This document shows, one piece after another, positions 10,956-22,264 of a DNA stretch of 64,000 nt; positions within the stretch are counted from its first letter, which is position 1, and each line of letters opens with the position of its first letter. Origin of the DNA: Microcebus murinus (Eukaryota; Chordata; Mammalia; Primates; Cheirogaleidae); NCBI RefSeq assembly GCF_040939455.1, contig NC_134108.1, positions 13,731,501-13,795,500 of the forward strand, written 5' to 3'. The notes under the pieces were generated by a model that saw only the letters and a program-made list of their open reading frames with translations, was not told the origin of the DNA and did not search any database. The position numbers and the translations under genes were made by a program.

Positions 10956-13429
10956 TAGTATTCCCAAGTATAGTTAAACGAACTTTTCTGTAAAATGATG
11001 AGAATGGAGCGTGATACGCAGTAGGGACTACTTTGAAGCATTAGTTATAAAAATATTGATAAATAGAAACATATATATACGTCAAGGGAGAAGTTGGCCT
11101 TTTAACTTAAAATATCCAGAAAACAATTGCCACACACATTTTGCTTTGACTGTGGAAATACAGATTCATGGAAGCTCTCCATAAGCAGAGAAGAAACTTC
11201 AAAAGCTACACCGCTCAACATGGGAATGAGAGAGTAGTCCCACCAAAAGGTCAGTTGGTCTTATGTGGGGAAAGCGTACAGAAATGGATTTTTGTTCTCC
11301 TGTGGTTGAATTTTTTTTTAAAGTAGTATATCTTCTGTCTAGTGAAAAAATAAACAAGGATAGAAGAAAATGTTTGGAAGATGAAGCTTTAAAAATAACT
11401 CATAGCCAAAATAGAGAAATGTTCCTTTCTCAGCATAAAGTCTCTGTTTACTTAACAGACTGCACGCCGGCAGGGGGGGCCCTCCATGTGGGAGGAAGCA
11501 CGCCGGCACCTGCTGCTAGCAAAAGTTCAGCTCAGAAACTGAGAAAGTGGCGTCTTAACAATTCTCCTTTCTTCTTGTTCCTTTTCAACAGTCTCCCACA
11601 TTTTCCCATAAGGAGCTCGTGATTAACTCTTCCATCAAGAGTGTATTTTTCTCAGCATCTTCTCACTGGATCTCCTGTTATTTCTAACTAGCAATTATGA
11701 CCTGTGGACAGTACAATGCTTGCTGTGCAGGACACATTAGGAGCCGTACACTGTGCCCATGGGGATGGTGCACACCCCAAACTCTCAATTCAGTCCTCAC
11801 TCTGTGTGTGCGTCTCCGCGTGTTTTCCTTTAGGGGCTGTGGAGGAGGCATGCACTGACTGCTCATCACAGAGACGTTACAACAGGGGGACTCTGGAGCC
11901 TGACTTCCATGCAAACATACGTGCTTCAAGTTTTGGTGGTGTGAGTCTGAACTTTGAAGGCCTCTGGGGGGATACTCAATGCAGTTCCAAGCAGTGCTGC
12001 AAGAGGCTAGAAGAAGTTTATGCTGACATCTCCATGAGAATAAAGTCACTATCTTTTCCTATGGGAACAACTCAATTGGGCTAATCAACCAATCCACTAT
12101 TTGTGTCAGAAATAAAATTATGTACTTTGATGGCTCCAGTGATATTTTTGCTAAAGCACTAAGATGGTGCCTGAATCTCAATGACTGGCTGATCATGTGG
12201 TACCTGTGGGTCTCTCACTAGCATGACTACGAAGTGGAAAAGACTTGCCATGTGACCCAGGGAAAATGTGATTTGTCCACCTACAATCTGGTACAGATCT
12301 ATGTGGACTCTGAAGATTAGATAGACACTTGTCACCTGCCTGAAGCAAAGGAACCCTTCATTGTCTACTGAGGTCATTATGCATCGTGGTCAGGGCCTCA
12401 TTTCCAAAGTCCCACCAAAATATTTCATACTAACTGTAAGGAGCAAATCAGCCAAGAGCATTTAACTCAATTTCAGGAATGGATGAACGATGGCGTCAGA
12501 AGTGGGGTGCTTCCTAAGAATCTGAGGTGACGTTATTATGATAAGACAAGATTAGTCTAAATCCATGAAGCTAGGAGCTAGTCTAAATCCTCAGGAGCTC
12601 CTGAGGCTGAGGAACACATAGGGTATGACAAGACAAGATTCACTTCTAAAAGAAGCCCAGCTTCCGTTGTAGATCAAGAGAAGCAGTTCGCCAAGCAGAC
12701 CAGCCTGCGACTCCCACTGTGAGACGTGACAGCCTGCAAGGAGGGACTCTTCCCCAGATTATATCAGTCTGGTTTTCAGAGCATCTCAAAATCCCCTTGT
12801 GGGGAACCTTGTTCTGCTGCTACTTACCCTCTTCAAATGTAGTTCATTGGCACGTAAGTAATGGGGGAAGGAACAGGACTTGAAAGAGCCCATGCCCACG
12901 GCATGTCCTGGAAGTTTCTCCTCTATAAAAAATGAAAGCCTGTTTTTCAGAAGCCCTGAGGTATCTCTTCCTCTACAGAGGAAATAAATAACTCTAATGA
13001 GCATGTGCTGACCAAACCTGCACTTGTATATCTTCAAAATGTGACTTACAAAATGAAGTTACCCATTAGCGTCTCTTTGTATAAAAGGAAATTGATAAAT
13101 GGAGAAAATCCATTTCTCGTAAACTGAGAACACCCAAGAGATCAACATATGACATTTAATTTAGCTGTCCTGAAGAAAAGTACAATGTGGTTAGAACAAC
13201 AAGCTATAAATTAAGATGCTGTTCAAAATCAATAGTGGCAAGATCAGATGTATTTAAAGAGCTTCTCTACCTTTGATGCTACAAAATCCCTTAGCGTGTG
13301 CTCTAAAATGCTGGGACTCCATAAATATTTATGATCAAGAGGTTTACATACAGAACTCTTTGACGTATGGAAGAAAGTGCTGAAGAGGGGAAATCATAGG
13401 TGATATATCTTGAAAGATGCAAAATTTGA

Positions 13430-13540
13430 AAGGAAAACCGGACTCAAGTCCAGCTGCCTGGGTTCAAATCTTGATGCCAGTATTTACTAACTGTGTGATC
13501 TTGAACCAATTAAACTTTGAGTGTCTGAATGAGTACACCG
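13430..13540 (+). mobile_element. MIR SINE fragment
   Basis: CTGCCTGGGTTCAAATCTTG, CAGTATTTACTAACTGTGTG and ATCTTGAACCAATTAAACTT reproduce the MIR core in forward orientation. Confidence 0.8.
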
Positions 13541-14199
13541 ACAGAACCATCCACATCGGGCTGCAAGTTGAATAGAAAGAATTAAGCCATTGGTATAGGA
13601 TGGTTTGATAAAGCAGTTAGCCCATGTGGAATAATAAACAGACCCGTACTGGAAGTGGAGTATTGCCATACAAAATGTTCACTTCCTTAATGCCAGGTAG
13701 TAAGGAAACAGATATGGCAAGATAGGGAGCACTGCTACAACACTGCAAGATATCTGCTCTGAAATAACATGGAAGGTAGGTAGACCACGTACCTGGGGAT
13801 GTGGTCACAATGACAGTGTGCAGGGGGCACTAAGGCTGCCACCACTAAGGTACTGCAGGAAACAGGTGATCTCAGACAAGAATTACATGGTCCTCTAGCA
13901 GAAATGAAAGAGAATAGAGAAAGACCAAAGATAAATGGTCTTACAAATTTGGAGAAAGAAACAACTGTTTCTGGCCATGAAATATTTAGAGATGAAACTG
14001 AAAAAGGTCTTGAGCACGAAAGGCCCAGTAAAAGTTCTCAGTTTACAAAGTAATTCATCTTGTGCCAAAGGGCAACACCAAAAGGGTATTATCTCTCCAT
14101 CCAAGCCTATTGTTTCAAACAGCCTCAAGGGAGTGACTGATAAACGACAAGGGAAAGGATAAAGGATGAAGAAGCAGTATCGAGCTTGTAGATGAGAAT

Positions 14200-15410
14200 G
14201 TGAAGAAAAGCGAACCCTTGCTCACTGCTGGTGGGAATGAAAATCGGTACAGCCATTATGAAAAACAGTATGGAAGTTCCTCAAAAAATTTAAAATGAAA
14301 TTACCACATGATCCAGCAATCCCAATACTGGGTATATACCCAAACGAGATGAAATCAGTATGTTAAAGAGATTTCTGCACTGCATGTTCATTGCAGCACT
14401 ATTCACAACAGCCAAGACATGGAATTATCCTGAGTGTCTATCAAATGGATAAAGAAAATGGTATATATATGCAATGGAATATTATCCAACCTTTAAAAAG
14501 AAATAAATTCTGTCATTTGCAACAACATAGATGAACCTACAAGACATTAGGTTAAGTGAAATAAGCCAGGCACAGAAAGACTCATGCCACATGATGTCAT
14601 TCATAGATGGCATGCAAAATAGTCTATTTCATAGAAGCAAAGGGTACAACAGTGGTTACCAGGAGCTGTATGGGGCATGGTGGAGGTTGGGGACATGTTA
14701 GTCAAAGGATACTGCTAAGGGTATTGTCCCTGCTAAAACCCCTGTTGCAATTTGACCCCCAGTGTGGTGCTGCTGGGAGGTGGGGCCTAGTGGGAGGTGT
14801 TGGGGTCATGGAGGTGGATCCCTTGTAAGTGGCTTGGTGCCATTCTACCTGCAGTGAGTTCTCTCTCTCAATAGATTGGATTAGCTCTCGTGGGAATATT
14901 CCCAAGAGATCGGGTTGTTATAAAGCCAGGACGCCCTTGAGTTTTTCCTCTGTGCACGTGTACACCTCCCCTTTGACCTTCTCCATCACGTGATGATGCG
15001 CCAGAGCTGAGCAATGCCAGCACCATGCTTCTAGAACTTCTCAGTCTCTAGAATCAGGAGCTAAACAAACCTTTCTTATTTATAAATTACCCAGCTTCAG
15101 ATATTCTGTTCTAGCAACATTAAACTAAGACAGGTACGAGATGTCAGTTAGAAATAAGTTCAAGAGATCTATTTTCCAACGTGGTGACTATAGTTAACGG
15201 CAATGTATTACATATGTAAAAATTACCAAGAGTAGATTTGAAGCATTCTCACCACAAATAAATGATAATTATGTGAAGTAATGCATAATTAGTTTGATTT
15301 TGCCATTTTACAATGCATACATATTTTAAAACATCATGTTGTACACCATAAACATACACGATTTTTATCTGTCAATTAAAAAAATAAATAATAATAATTA
15401 AAGAAAGAAT
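14200..15410 (+). mobile_element. L1M 3' end, split by a MaLR LTR
   Basis: Forward L1 landmarks include TTGCTCACTGCTGGTGGGAA, CACATGATCCAGCAATCCCA, ATGGAATATTATCCAACC and, after the LTR, AAGAGATCTATTTTCCAACG, CATCATGTTGTACACCATAA and an A/T-rich 3' tail at about 15380-15405. The L1 breaks off at 14712 and resumes at 15138, so the LTR landed in an existing L1 3'UTR. No intact coding frame remains. Confidence 0.88.
14713..15132 (+). mobile_element. Solo LTR, MaLR type (MST/MLT1-like)
   Basis: The 420-base element begins TGCTAAGGG and ends AAGACA. It contains GGGAGGTGGGGCCTAGTGGG, GTGTTGGGGTCATGG and AAACAAACCTTTCTTATTTA with TATAAATTACCCAG, the MaLR LTR signature. The flanking 5-mers GATAC (14708-14712) and GGTAC (15133-15137) match at four of five positions, as expected for an LTR target duplication. 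No internal region is attached, so it is a solo LTR. Confidence 0.88.
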
Positions 15411-16114
15411 ACCAGCCTGGAGAACTGTGTCTAGGAAAGGACTCCAGGTGTGGATTTAAGCAGATGGAACTGACAAGAAGCAAACAGAACAGAAGCCTCC
15501 TGTGTTTCTGAGACAACTATACTGCCTAAGTTATATAACTATACTGAAAACACAAAGCCTGAACTAAAAAAACAAAGTTTTTGATTGTTTAAGTCTCCAA
15601 CCCTTGCTTAGCCCACATGTCCACTAGCAAAAAGTGCTGTGAACGCTGTATAGTCCATCAAAAGGACAAGCTTCCCAGCATCCACTTTAGATGTGGCCAA
15701 GGAGAAAAACTGAAAGAAAGAACCTCAGCAGGTGAAGAGAAGAACAGAAAGTTAGTTTTTCCCAGAGAACAGAATGAGGGACCGATCAAAGAACTTTCCT
15801 TCCAGCCCCTCTGACTAGAGGCCACCTCAAGTCTGCCCAACAGAGTTTCATAACTGCTATGGAAGAGCCATAGTGAGTCTTCCCTTCTTCCCTTTTTCTG
15901 AGTGGAAGTTAGTACTGCAGGTAGTTTGCCCTTGCGTTGCCATTGGACATTGGGTGTGTATGTCGGGTGGGGTTGCCAAACCCGGAGGAGCTGCGACTGC
16001 ACATCACTGAGAAAACTTTTGAGCTGGATGCTGTGGCTGGATGTCACTGTCTCCCCTGGGAAGGTGCAGAGCATGTTCTGCATGTGGGATGAATGGATAT
16101 TTGGTAACCGGAAC

Positions 16115-16535
16115 TGCAGACTGTGACAAAGACTTCTGTGTTCACCAAAACACCTTTTTTTGTCCTCCTGAGTTCCCTCATAGACAACATTTCCCAGCCT
16201 CTCTTGCAGGTTGGAGTGGACACGAGACTGGGTTCTGGCCAATGGAAAGCGAGTGGCAGCCGTTTATACCAACTCTGAGACGAGGTAGTTGAGAAACAGA
16301 TGTGTCCTCCCCAGTCCTTTTCCCATCCACTACCTGGATCTAGAGCACTTCAAGGATCTGGTAGAGGGCACAGCTAGAAGTAAGAAGGATTCTGGGTCCT
16401 TGAATGGGAAGGTCGCCTACAAAGGCAGACAGTTACAGCAGACAATGACCTGAATAAGAACTAAACTGTTATTGTGTTGAGCAGCTGAAATTTTAGGGAT
16501 ATCTGTTTCCCCCTGATCCTAACTTATTCCCGACA
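16115..16535 (+). mobile_element. ancient interspersed repeat, class not assigned
   Basis: CATTTCCCAGCCTCTCTTGC, GGGTTCTGGCCAATGGAAAG, CCTGAATAAGAACTAAACTG and GTTATTGTGTTGAGCAGCTG with a following GAAATTTTAGGG match, from memory, a common mammalian repeat ('gcctcccttgcagctag...ttctggccaatg...ttgtgttaagccactgagatttgg'). I do not recall its family with certainty. The 194-codon antisense frame at 15658-16242 overlaps it. Confidence 0.55.
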
Positions 16536-16625
16536 CATGGAAATACAAAACCACTTTAGGATGCAAAGACATACTTATCTTCTGTCATTCACCTACCGAA
16601 TGACCAAAGGCGAGTAGCAAATGTA

Positions 16626-16655
16626 TTAGGTTATTAAGTATGAAATGTCTGATTT
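16626..16655 (+). repeat. mariner left terminal inverted repeat
   Basis: About 30 bases beginning TTAGGTTATT; pairs with the inverse of 19499-19528 with a few mismatches. TA at 16624-16625 precedes it. Confidence 0.9.
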
Positions 16656-17339
16656 CCTTAAGTACTAAGTTGGACAGTTAATATCTGTGACATTTCATTT
16701 TAACATTTCTTGTTTTATTTTTATTGTAAAGGTACATCCTCATTCTTTCGAGTACAGGTTTTATCTTTCAAATTTTTTAGAATAATTTTTATACAATAAT
16801 AGATAAGTCAAAAATTTATATTATTTTCAAATATGAGTTCTGTCATAAAACCAATACAACACAGACAACTCAAAATATCAACAAAGTGTTTGGAAAAGAT
16901 GTGGCTAATGAACACACAGTACATTGATGGTTTAAGAGGTTCCATTCTCGCAATTTTAATTTTAAAAATGAGCCATGTGGACAACCTGAGATCAATGATA
17001 AACCTGTGGATAACGATAAACTAAAAATTGTAATGGAAGCGAATTCATCTCAACCTATACATAAATTAACAACAAGTTTTGACGCTACTATTCCAACAAT
17101 ATTAGACCATTTAAAACAAATCAACAAGGTAAAGAAGCTAGATAGATAAGTGCTACATAAATTAAACAAATGCCAAAAGAAAAATAGTCTCAAAACTTGC
17201 CTTTCTTTGCTGTCACAACATAAAGGCGATCCATTACTACAGTGTATTGTTATATGTGATAAAAATAGATACTTTTTGACAATCACAATGACTGCATAAA
17301 GATAAAGTGCTGAAACACAGTCCAAAATCAAATATACTA

Positions 17340-18932
17340 CCCAAACTGATCTACAGATTCAATGCAATCCCTATTAAAAATCCCATCATTTTTCACAGAT
17401 TTACAAAAAATAGTTTTACGCTTCGTTTGGAAGCAGAGAAGACCCCTATATCAAAAGCAATTCTAGGCAATAAAAACAAAATGGGAGGTACCAATATGCC
17501 AGAGTTCAAACTATACTACAAAGCTGTAGTAATTAAATCAGTTTGGTATGGGCACAAAAATAGGAACACTGACCAGCAGAACAGAACTGAGAACCTTGAT
17601 ATAAAACCATCCTCATAAAGCCATCTAATCTTTAACAAAGCAGACAAAAACTTTCACTGGGGAAAAGAATCCTTATTCAATAAATGGTGCTGGGAAAATT
17701 GGATAGCCACATGTAGAAGGCTGAAGCAAGATCCACACCTTTTACCTCTCACAAAAATCAACTCATGCTGGGTAACAGACTTAAACTTAAGGTATGAAAC
17801 TATTAGAATTCTAAAGAAAAACGTTGGAAACAGTCTCCTAGACATTGCCCTAGGCAAAGAATTTATGAAGAAGACCTCAAAAGCAATCACAGCAGCAACA
17901 AAAATAAATAAATGGGACCTGATCAAACTAGAAAGCTTCTGCATAGCCAAAGAAACAGTCATGAGAGCAAACAGACAACCTACAAAATGGGAGAAAAATT
18001 TCCCATCCTATACATCTGATAAGGGGCTGATAATTAAAATCTACTTAGAACTCATGAAAATCAGCAAGAAAAAAATAAAACAACCCTATCAAAAAGTGGG
18101 CAAAGGACATGAACAGAAACTTTTCAAAAGAAGACAGAATAATGGCTAACAAACATATGAAAAAATGCTCTACATCTCTAATCATCAGGGAAATGCAAAT
18201 CAAAGCCGCAATGAGATATCACTTATGTCCAGTAAGAATGGCCTTTATCAAAAAGTCCCCAAACAATAAATGTTGGTGTGGAGAGGTTGGAACACTCTTT
18301 CACTGCTGGTGGGACTGCAAACTAGCTCAACCTCTGTGGAAATCAAAATATGGAGATACTTTAAAGCTATACAAGTAGATCTACCATTTGATCCTGCTGG
18401 ATCCCATTGCTGGGCATCTACCCAAAAGAATAAAGGACAATCTACAATAAAGACACCTGCACTTGAATGTTTATAGCAGCACAATTCATAATTGCAAAGT
18501 TGTGGAAACAACCCAAGTGCCCATCAATACATGAGTGGATTAATAAAATGTGGTATATGCATACCATGGAGTACTATTCAGCTCTAAGAAACAATGCTGA
18601 TATAGCACATCTCATATTTTCCTGGATGGAGCTGGAACCCATACTACTAAGTGAAGTATCCCAAGAATGGAAAAACAAGCACCACAGATACTCACCAGCA
18701 AATTGGTATTAACTGATCAGCACCTAAGTGGACACACAGGAATTACATTTATCAGGTATTGGGCAGGTGGGACAGGGGAGGAGAGGACGGGTATATACAT
18801 ACATAATGGATGAGATATACACTGTCTGGGGGATGGTCACACTTGAAGCTCAGACTTGAGGGGGAGGGGGCAAGGGCATTATATGTAACCTTAAAATTTG
18901 TACCCCCATAATATGCTGAAATCAAAAAAAAA
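17340..18932 (+). mobile_element. 5'-truncated L1, strepsirrhine-type 3' end, inside the mariner
   Basis: It starts in ORF2 (CTGATCTACAGATTCAATGC near 17348) and continues to a short A tail at 18924-18932. The ORF2 carboxyl end is readable at 18109-18378, including [20 protein letters not shown] and the Cys-rich text [20 protein letters not shown]. The 3'UTR has GATGAGATATACACTGTCTG, a G-rich stretch and TTGTACCCCCATAATATGCT, which I associate with lemur and galago L1s. Mariner sequence resumes in register after the tail. Frameshifts in ORF2 and the missing 5' part make it inactive. Confidence 0.9.
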
Positions 18933-19298
18933 GCTAATGCTGTCTGTTTGGTGGCCCAGTGCCGGTGGCATCCACAACAGCTTCATAAAACCTACTGTCA
19001 ATCAATTACAATTGTCAATCAATTGCAGCAGATGTCTACTGCATCCAATTGGATGCAATGATGAAGATGCTTATGATTAAACAGCCAAGATTCGTCAATA
19101 GAGACAGGCCAATCCTCTTGCAAAACAACACTTGACCACATGCCACACAAATGGTGCTGCTTAAACTACAGAGGCTGGACTTAGAAACTCTCTGTCATCC
19201 ACCGTATTCACCAGACCTTACACCAACTGACTACCAATTCTTCCAGACTTTGGACTACTTCTTGCAAGGAAAAATATTCAATTCTCAACAAGCTGTGA

Positions 19299-19364
19299 AA
19301 AACACCTTTCACTATTTCAGCACCATTCGCTAAAACACCTTTCACTATTTCATCACCATTCGCT
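19299..19364 (+). repeat. 33-base tandem duplication inside the mariner
   Basis: Two adjacent 33-base units (19299-19331 and 19332-19364) begin AAAACACCTTTCACTATTTC and differ at one base (CAGCACC against CATCACC). Confidence 0.93.
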
Positions 19365-19498
19365 GTCCAGGATTCTTCACTGTTGGCATAAACAAGCTAC
19401 CATTAAGATGACAAAGACTGTGTCAATATTTTAAATGCATTCTTTGATTAATTGTATTGCTTCTTGTTTGAGATACAATAAACTAAACTTTTGATTTG

Positions 19499-19528
19499 AA
19501 ATCAGACATTTCATATCTAATGACCTAG
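19499..19528 (-). repeat. mariner right terminal inverted repeat
   Basis: Read on the minus strand it begins CTAGGTCATTAGATATGAAA and matches the left terminal repeat. TA at 19529-19530 follows. Confidence 0.9.
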
Positions 19529-19599
19529 TATTTCCATAGCACCATGCTTTATATATTTGAGTCATTTCAACTGGAATGATTAGTACAAGTGTAAATGAG

Positions 19600-20320
19600 T
19601 ATATAGCATTTGATGTGGGGAGCAAAGGGTTGGTCAAGTTAGGAGGAAGGAAATTCCAGGAAGATTAAATGGTACCAGTAAGGCCAAGAAGTGGGAGAAA
19701 AGAAAGCACATGTGGGGAGTGCTGGGTAATCCAGATGGTAGAATTTTGTATTTCTAAGAACAGAAACTAGTGAAAAAGGCTTCATCAGAGTGTGAGGAGT
19801 GGTTAATAAAATACATGAGATAATACAAGAAATAATACGTAAAGGAAAATCATTAAAAACTTATCAATGAGTGACATGATCAAATAAATTTTGGAGTATA
19901 ATTAATACTCAAAGCATCAGTGCGCAAAGGAGAGTGTGGGAGAGAGAGAGACTACAAGATACTGCAGGTATGAGGAAGAGGTGAAAAGACATGAGACAGC
20001 AACCACAGTTATAGAGAAGTATATTTCAAAAATCCTTTGAGAAGGAAGAATCAACACATTTAGGTGAATGACCCACAGTGTTGGGAAAACAAAAAAGGAT
20101 TTAAGGACTCCTCTGAAATTGTATGCCAGGATGACTAGAAAGATGATAAAAGAAAGAGAGAAATTAGCACAAAAAGGGAAATTCAGAGGGTATGTTATTT
20201 GCTAGTAGAAGAAAACAACTTCCTTTCAAAATTATCAAGTTTAAAATTTCATAGGACTACTTAAATAGAGATGACAGGCAGCTAACTGAAAATCTGGGTC
20301 TGAGAGGACAGGGTTAAATG
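19600..20320 (+). mobile_element. L2-like ancient repeat, decayed
   Basis: Text such as GGAATTCCAGGAAGATTAAA-like blocks, GTGACATGATCAAATAAATT and GGACTCCTCTGAAATTGTAT follows the order of the long ancient repeat whose copies read 'gtgacatgatctgattt...ggatgactcctaggttt'. The match is loose and the family uncertain. Confidence 0.4.
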
Positions 20321-20399
20321 TGTCAATTTGGACTAGCTTTTTTCCACTTACTAAGGTGGGTATCTTTTAAATCAGCACATAAAAATATACCTCACTTTA

Positions 20400-20679
20400 G
20401 GCTGTGCACAGTGGCTCATGCCTATAATCCTAGCACTTTGGGAGGCTGAGTAGGAGGATCTCTTGAGCCCAGGAGTTGTAGACCAGCCTGGACAAAACAG
20501 TGAGACCCCATCTCTACAAGAAAATAGGCAAATTATCTGAGTGTAGTAGGCCATGCCTGTAGTCCCAGCTACTCAGGAGGCTGAGGCAGGAGGATTGCTT
20601 GAGCCCAGGAGTTTGAGGCTTCAGAGAGCTATGATCATACTACTACACTCTAGCCCAGGTAACAGAGCAAGACCCTGTC

Positions 20680-20680
<1 letters not shown>
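20400..20680 (+). mobile_element. Alu SINE, AluJ-like dimer
   Basis: Forward Alu: GTGGCTCATGCCTATAATCC, GGGAGGCTGAGTAGGAGGAT, the second monomer with GTAGTCCCAGCTACTCAGGA and GCAAGACCCTGTCTTTA. The tail has become a (CA)n tract at 20682-20711 and an (AT)n tract after it. I found no convincing target duplication. It lies in antisense L1M sequence. Confidence 0.92.
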
Positions 20681-20681
<1 letters not shown>

Positions 20682-20725
<44 letters not shown>

Positions 20726-20726
20726 A
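20682..20726 (+). repeat. (CA)n then (TA)n microsatellite in the Alu tail
   Basis: ACACAC repeats for about 30 bases, followed by about 14 bases of alternating AT; derived from the Alu A tail. Confidence 0.95.
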
Positions 20727-21010
20727 TCTTTTAAATCGGTGTGTAGTATTTTGCTGTGTTCATATTTATTTCAGTGCTCTCTTATTTATAGGCATTTATA
20801 TAGTTCCAGTTTTTGGCTATAATAAACATTGTACAATTATTCTTATAGGCATATTTTCTATATTTGCAAAAGTCTTAAGAAAAAAATCCTACAAATATAA
20901 TAGCAGAGTCAAGGAGTACAAACATTTAACATTGTACTAAGTAATCCTAAAATGCTTTCCAAAAAGGTTATACCAATTCACATTGCCCCCAAGAGAGCAT
21001 AAAATATTTG
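20727..21010 (-). mobile_element. L1M fragment (antisense)
   Basis: GTTCCAGTTTTTGGCTATAA, TAAACATTGTACAATTATTC, and AAAAGGTTATACCAATTCAC are standard antisense L1 3'-region phrases. The same L1 seems to extend to the left of the Alu (about 20300-20399). Confidence 0.75.
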
Positions 21011-21109
21011 GATGTAGAGATTTATGGAAATATCCGAGGAGAAATAGTTGAAACTGGGAAAAGGAGTGAGCTCATCAGGGGAGAAGGGGGCAATGGAGGA
21101 AGAGAGATA

Positions 21110-21560
21110 TGGAGAGAGAGAGAGAGAAAGAGAGTGAGAGAGGGAGAAAGAGTGAGAGGGAGTGAGAGAGATTGAGACAGAGGGGAGAGAGGAGAGAAAT
21201 TGAGAGAAAGATTGAGAATGAGAGATAAACAGAGACAGAGAGATAGAGAGACTGAGATGGAGAAGAGAGAGAGAAATTGAGAGAGAGAGAAAGAGAGAGA
21301 GAGAAATTGAGGGAGAGATACTGAAAAAGATTGATAGAGATAGAGAAATTGATGGATTGAGAGAGAGGAAGAGATTTTGAGAGAGAAGGAGAGAGAGCTG
21401 GGAGAGAGACAGAGACAGAGAGGAAGGGAGAGATTATGAGAGGGAGAGAGGGAGAAAGAAAGAGATTGAGAGAGATAGGAACGCAAAGAGACAGAGAGTA
21501 ACAGAGACAGAGAGAGATTGATTGACAGAGAGACAGAGGGAGAGAGAGGAGGCGAGAAAG
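21110..21560 (+). repeat. (GA)n-rich purine tract, about 450 bases
   Basis: A nearly pure purine strand of GAGAGA with periodic TTGAGAG and GACAGAG variants. It generates long artificial open frames on the minus strand made of Ser, Leu, Pro and Phe. It is a low-complexity microsatellite or minisatellite array, not a gene. Confidence 0.97.
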
Positions 21561-22264
21561 GGGAGAAACAGGCCGGGGAAGGACCCTGGGGAGCTGCATC
21601 TCTGGCAGGCGGGGAAGAGTGGTGCAGTCAGGAGGAGGAAAGGTCAAAAGGAAAGGCTGGTAGATGGGGACAGACTGAAGGGAGGGACTGAAGGACAGGG
21701 GGAAGTAGAGAGTTGTGGAAAACTGATGAGTGCAGAGGTAATCTGATCCGAGGGGAAGGATGCCTTTTTCTAACTCAAGAATGAGAGAAGAAATAAGGTA
21801 AATGCAGAAAGTCTGAGAAGATAATACTAGAAATAGTTTTATCTTAACTTTTTTAGTAAAAGGAGGTGATATTATTTGCAGAGAATATGGGAAGGTGGCC
21901 CGAGGCTGGACCCTGCAGGACCCGGGAAGCTTCTTGAAAGAGCTGTTGGGGCCCCGGGATGGGCTAAGACACAAGCTCCTTAACAAGCCCTCCAATCTAT
22001 GGCCCTCGTCCAGTCTCTTCTAGTCCATCCTTAGCACTCAGCTCCCAAGTGATGCTGCACATTACTCTGAACAGATGCAGACTTTCCAGAACACTTGCTG
22101 CGCTGTCGGCTTGGATTACCACATCCCATCCCACCTGGCCCCACCGTCCCTTGCACATCGCCCCATGTTTCCAGGCTCAGGTAGGTTCCAAGACTTCCCT
22201 GATAGCCCGCCATCTCTACATTTTTCTCCCTTGGATTATATACTTTGCCTTTTATGCTGTGAGA

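Larger units (their letters stand above)
17130..19365 (+). pseudogene. broken mariner transposase gene
   Basis: Coding remnants run in several frames through the mariner. Before the L1 there is the helix-turn-helix-to-linker region (DHLKQINKVKKLDR, stop in place of Trp) and a CDKNRYF remnant of the CDEKW region. After the L1 there is the WW...AGG...SFIKP block and the PPYSPDLTPTDY block. The L1, several stops and a 33-base tandem duplication (19299-19364) all break the gene. It acts on TA targets in intact relatives; here it is dead. Confidence 0.85.
16626..19528 (+). mobile_element. mariner DNA transposon, Hsmar2-like, interrupted by an L1
   Basis: The left end, starting TTAGGTTATTAAGTATGAAA, is an inverted copy of the right end at 19499-19528: about 30 bases with four mismatches. 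Each end is flanked by the TA duplication expected of mariner (16624-16625 and 19529-19530). Removing the L1 (about 17340-18932) leaves about 1.3 kb, the normal mariner length. Remnant transposase is visible on the plus strand: VKKLDR-type text near 17130, WWPSAGGIHNSFIKP near 18943, and HPPYSPDLTPTDYQFFQTLD around 19200, where the last Asp-rich motif is the mariner catalytic signature region. It is full of stops and shifts and cannot be active. Residues after the catalytic motif (FNSQQAVKNTF) look closer to Hsmar2 than Hsmar1. Confidence 0.92.

Noticed and set aside
11704..12084. 126-codon plus-strand open frame (and 121 codons on the opposite strand)
   Set aside because: Both strands are open over the same stretch and neither product resembles a known protein; likely chance in a less AT-rich segment.
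15658..16242. 194-codon minus-strand open frame
   Set aside because: Its amino end is the antisense of an ancient interspersed repeat (CTGGCCAATG type), and the rest matches no family I know. No splice or promoter context.
18109..18378. 89-codon frame with a Cys-rich motif
   Set aside because: It is the carboxyl end of L1 ORF2 in a truncated L1, not a host gene.
20361..20745. ATCTTTTAAATC near 20361 and again near 20726 as the Alu target duplication
   Set aside because: The left copy is about 30 bases away from the Alu start, and both fit separate parts of the antisense L1M that surrounds the Alu, so coincidence is more likely.
21075..21995. 306-codon minus-strand open frame, the longest in the window
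   Set aside because: Most of it is the complement of the GA tract, giving Ser/Leu/Pro/Phe low-complexity text; the remainder has no recognisable domain.
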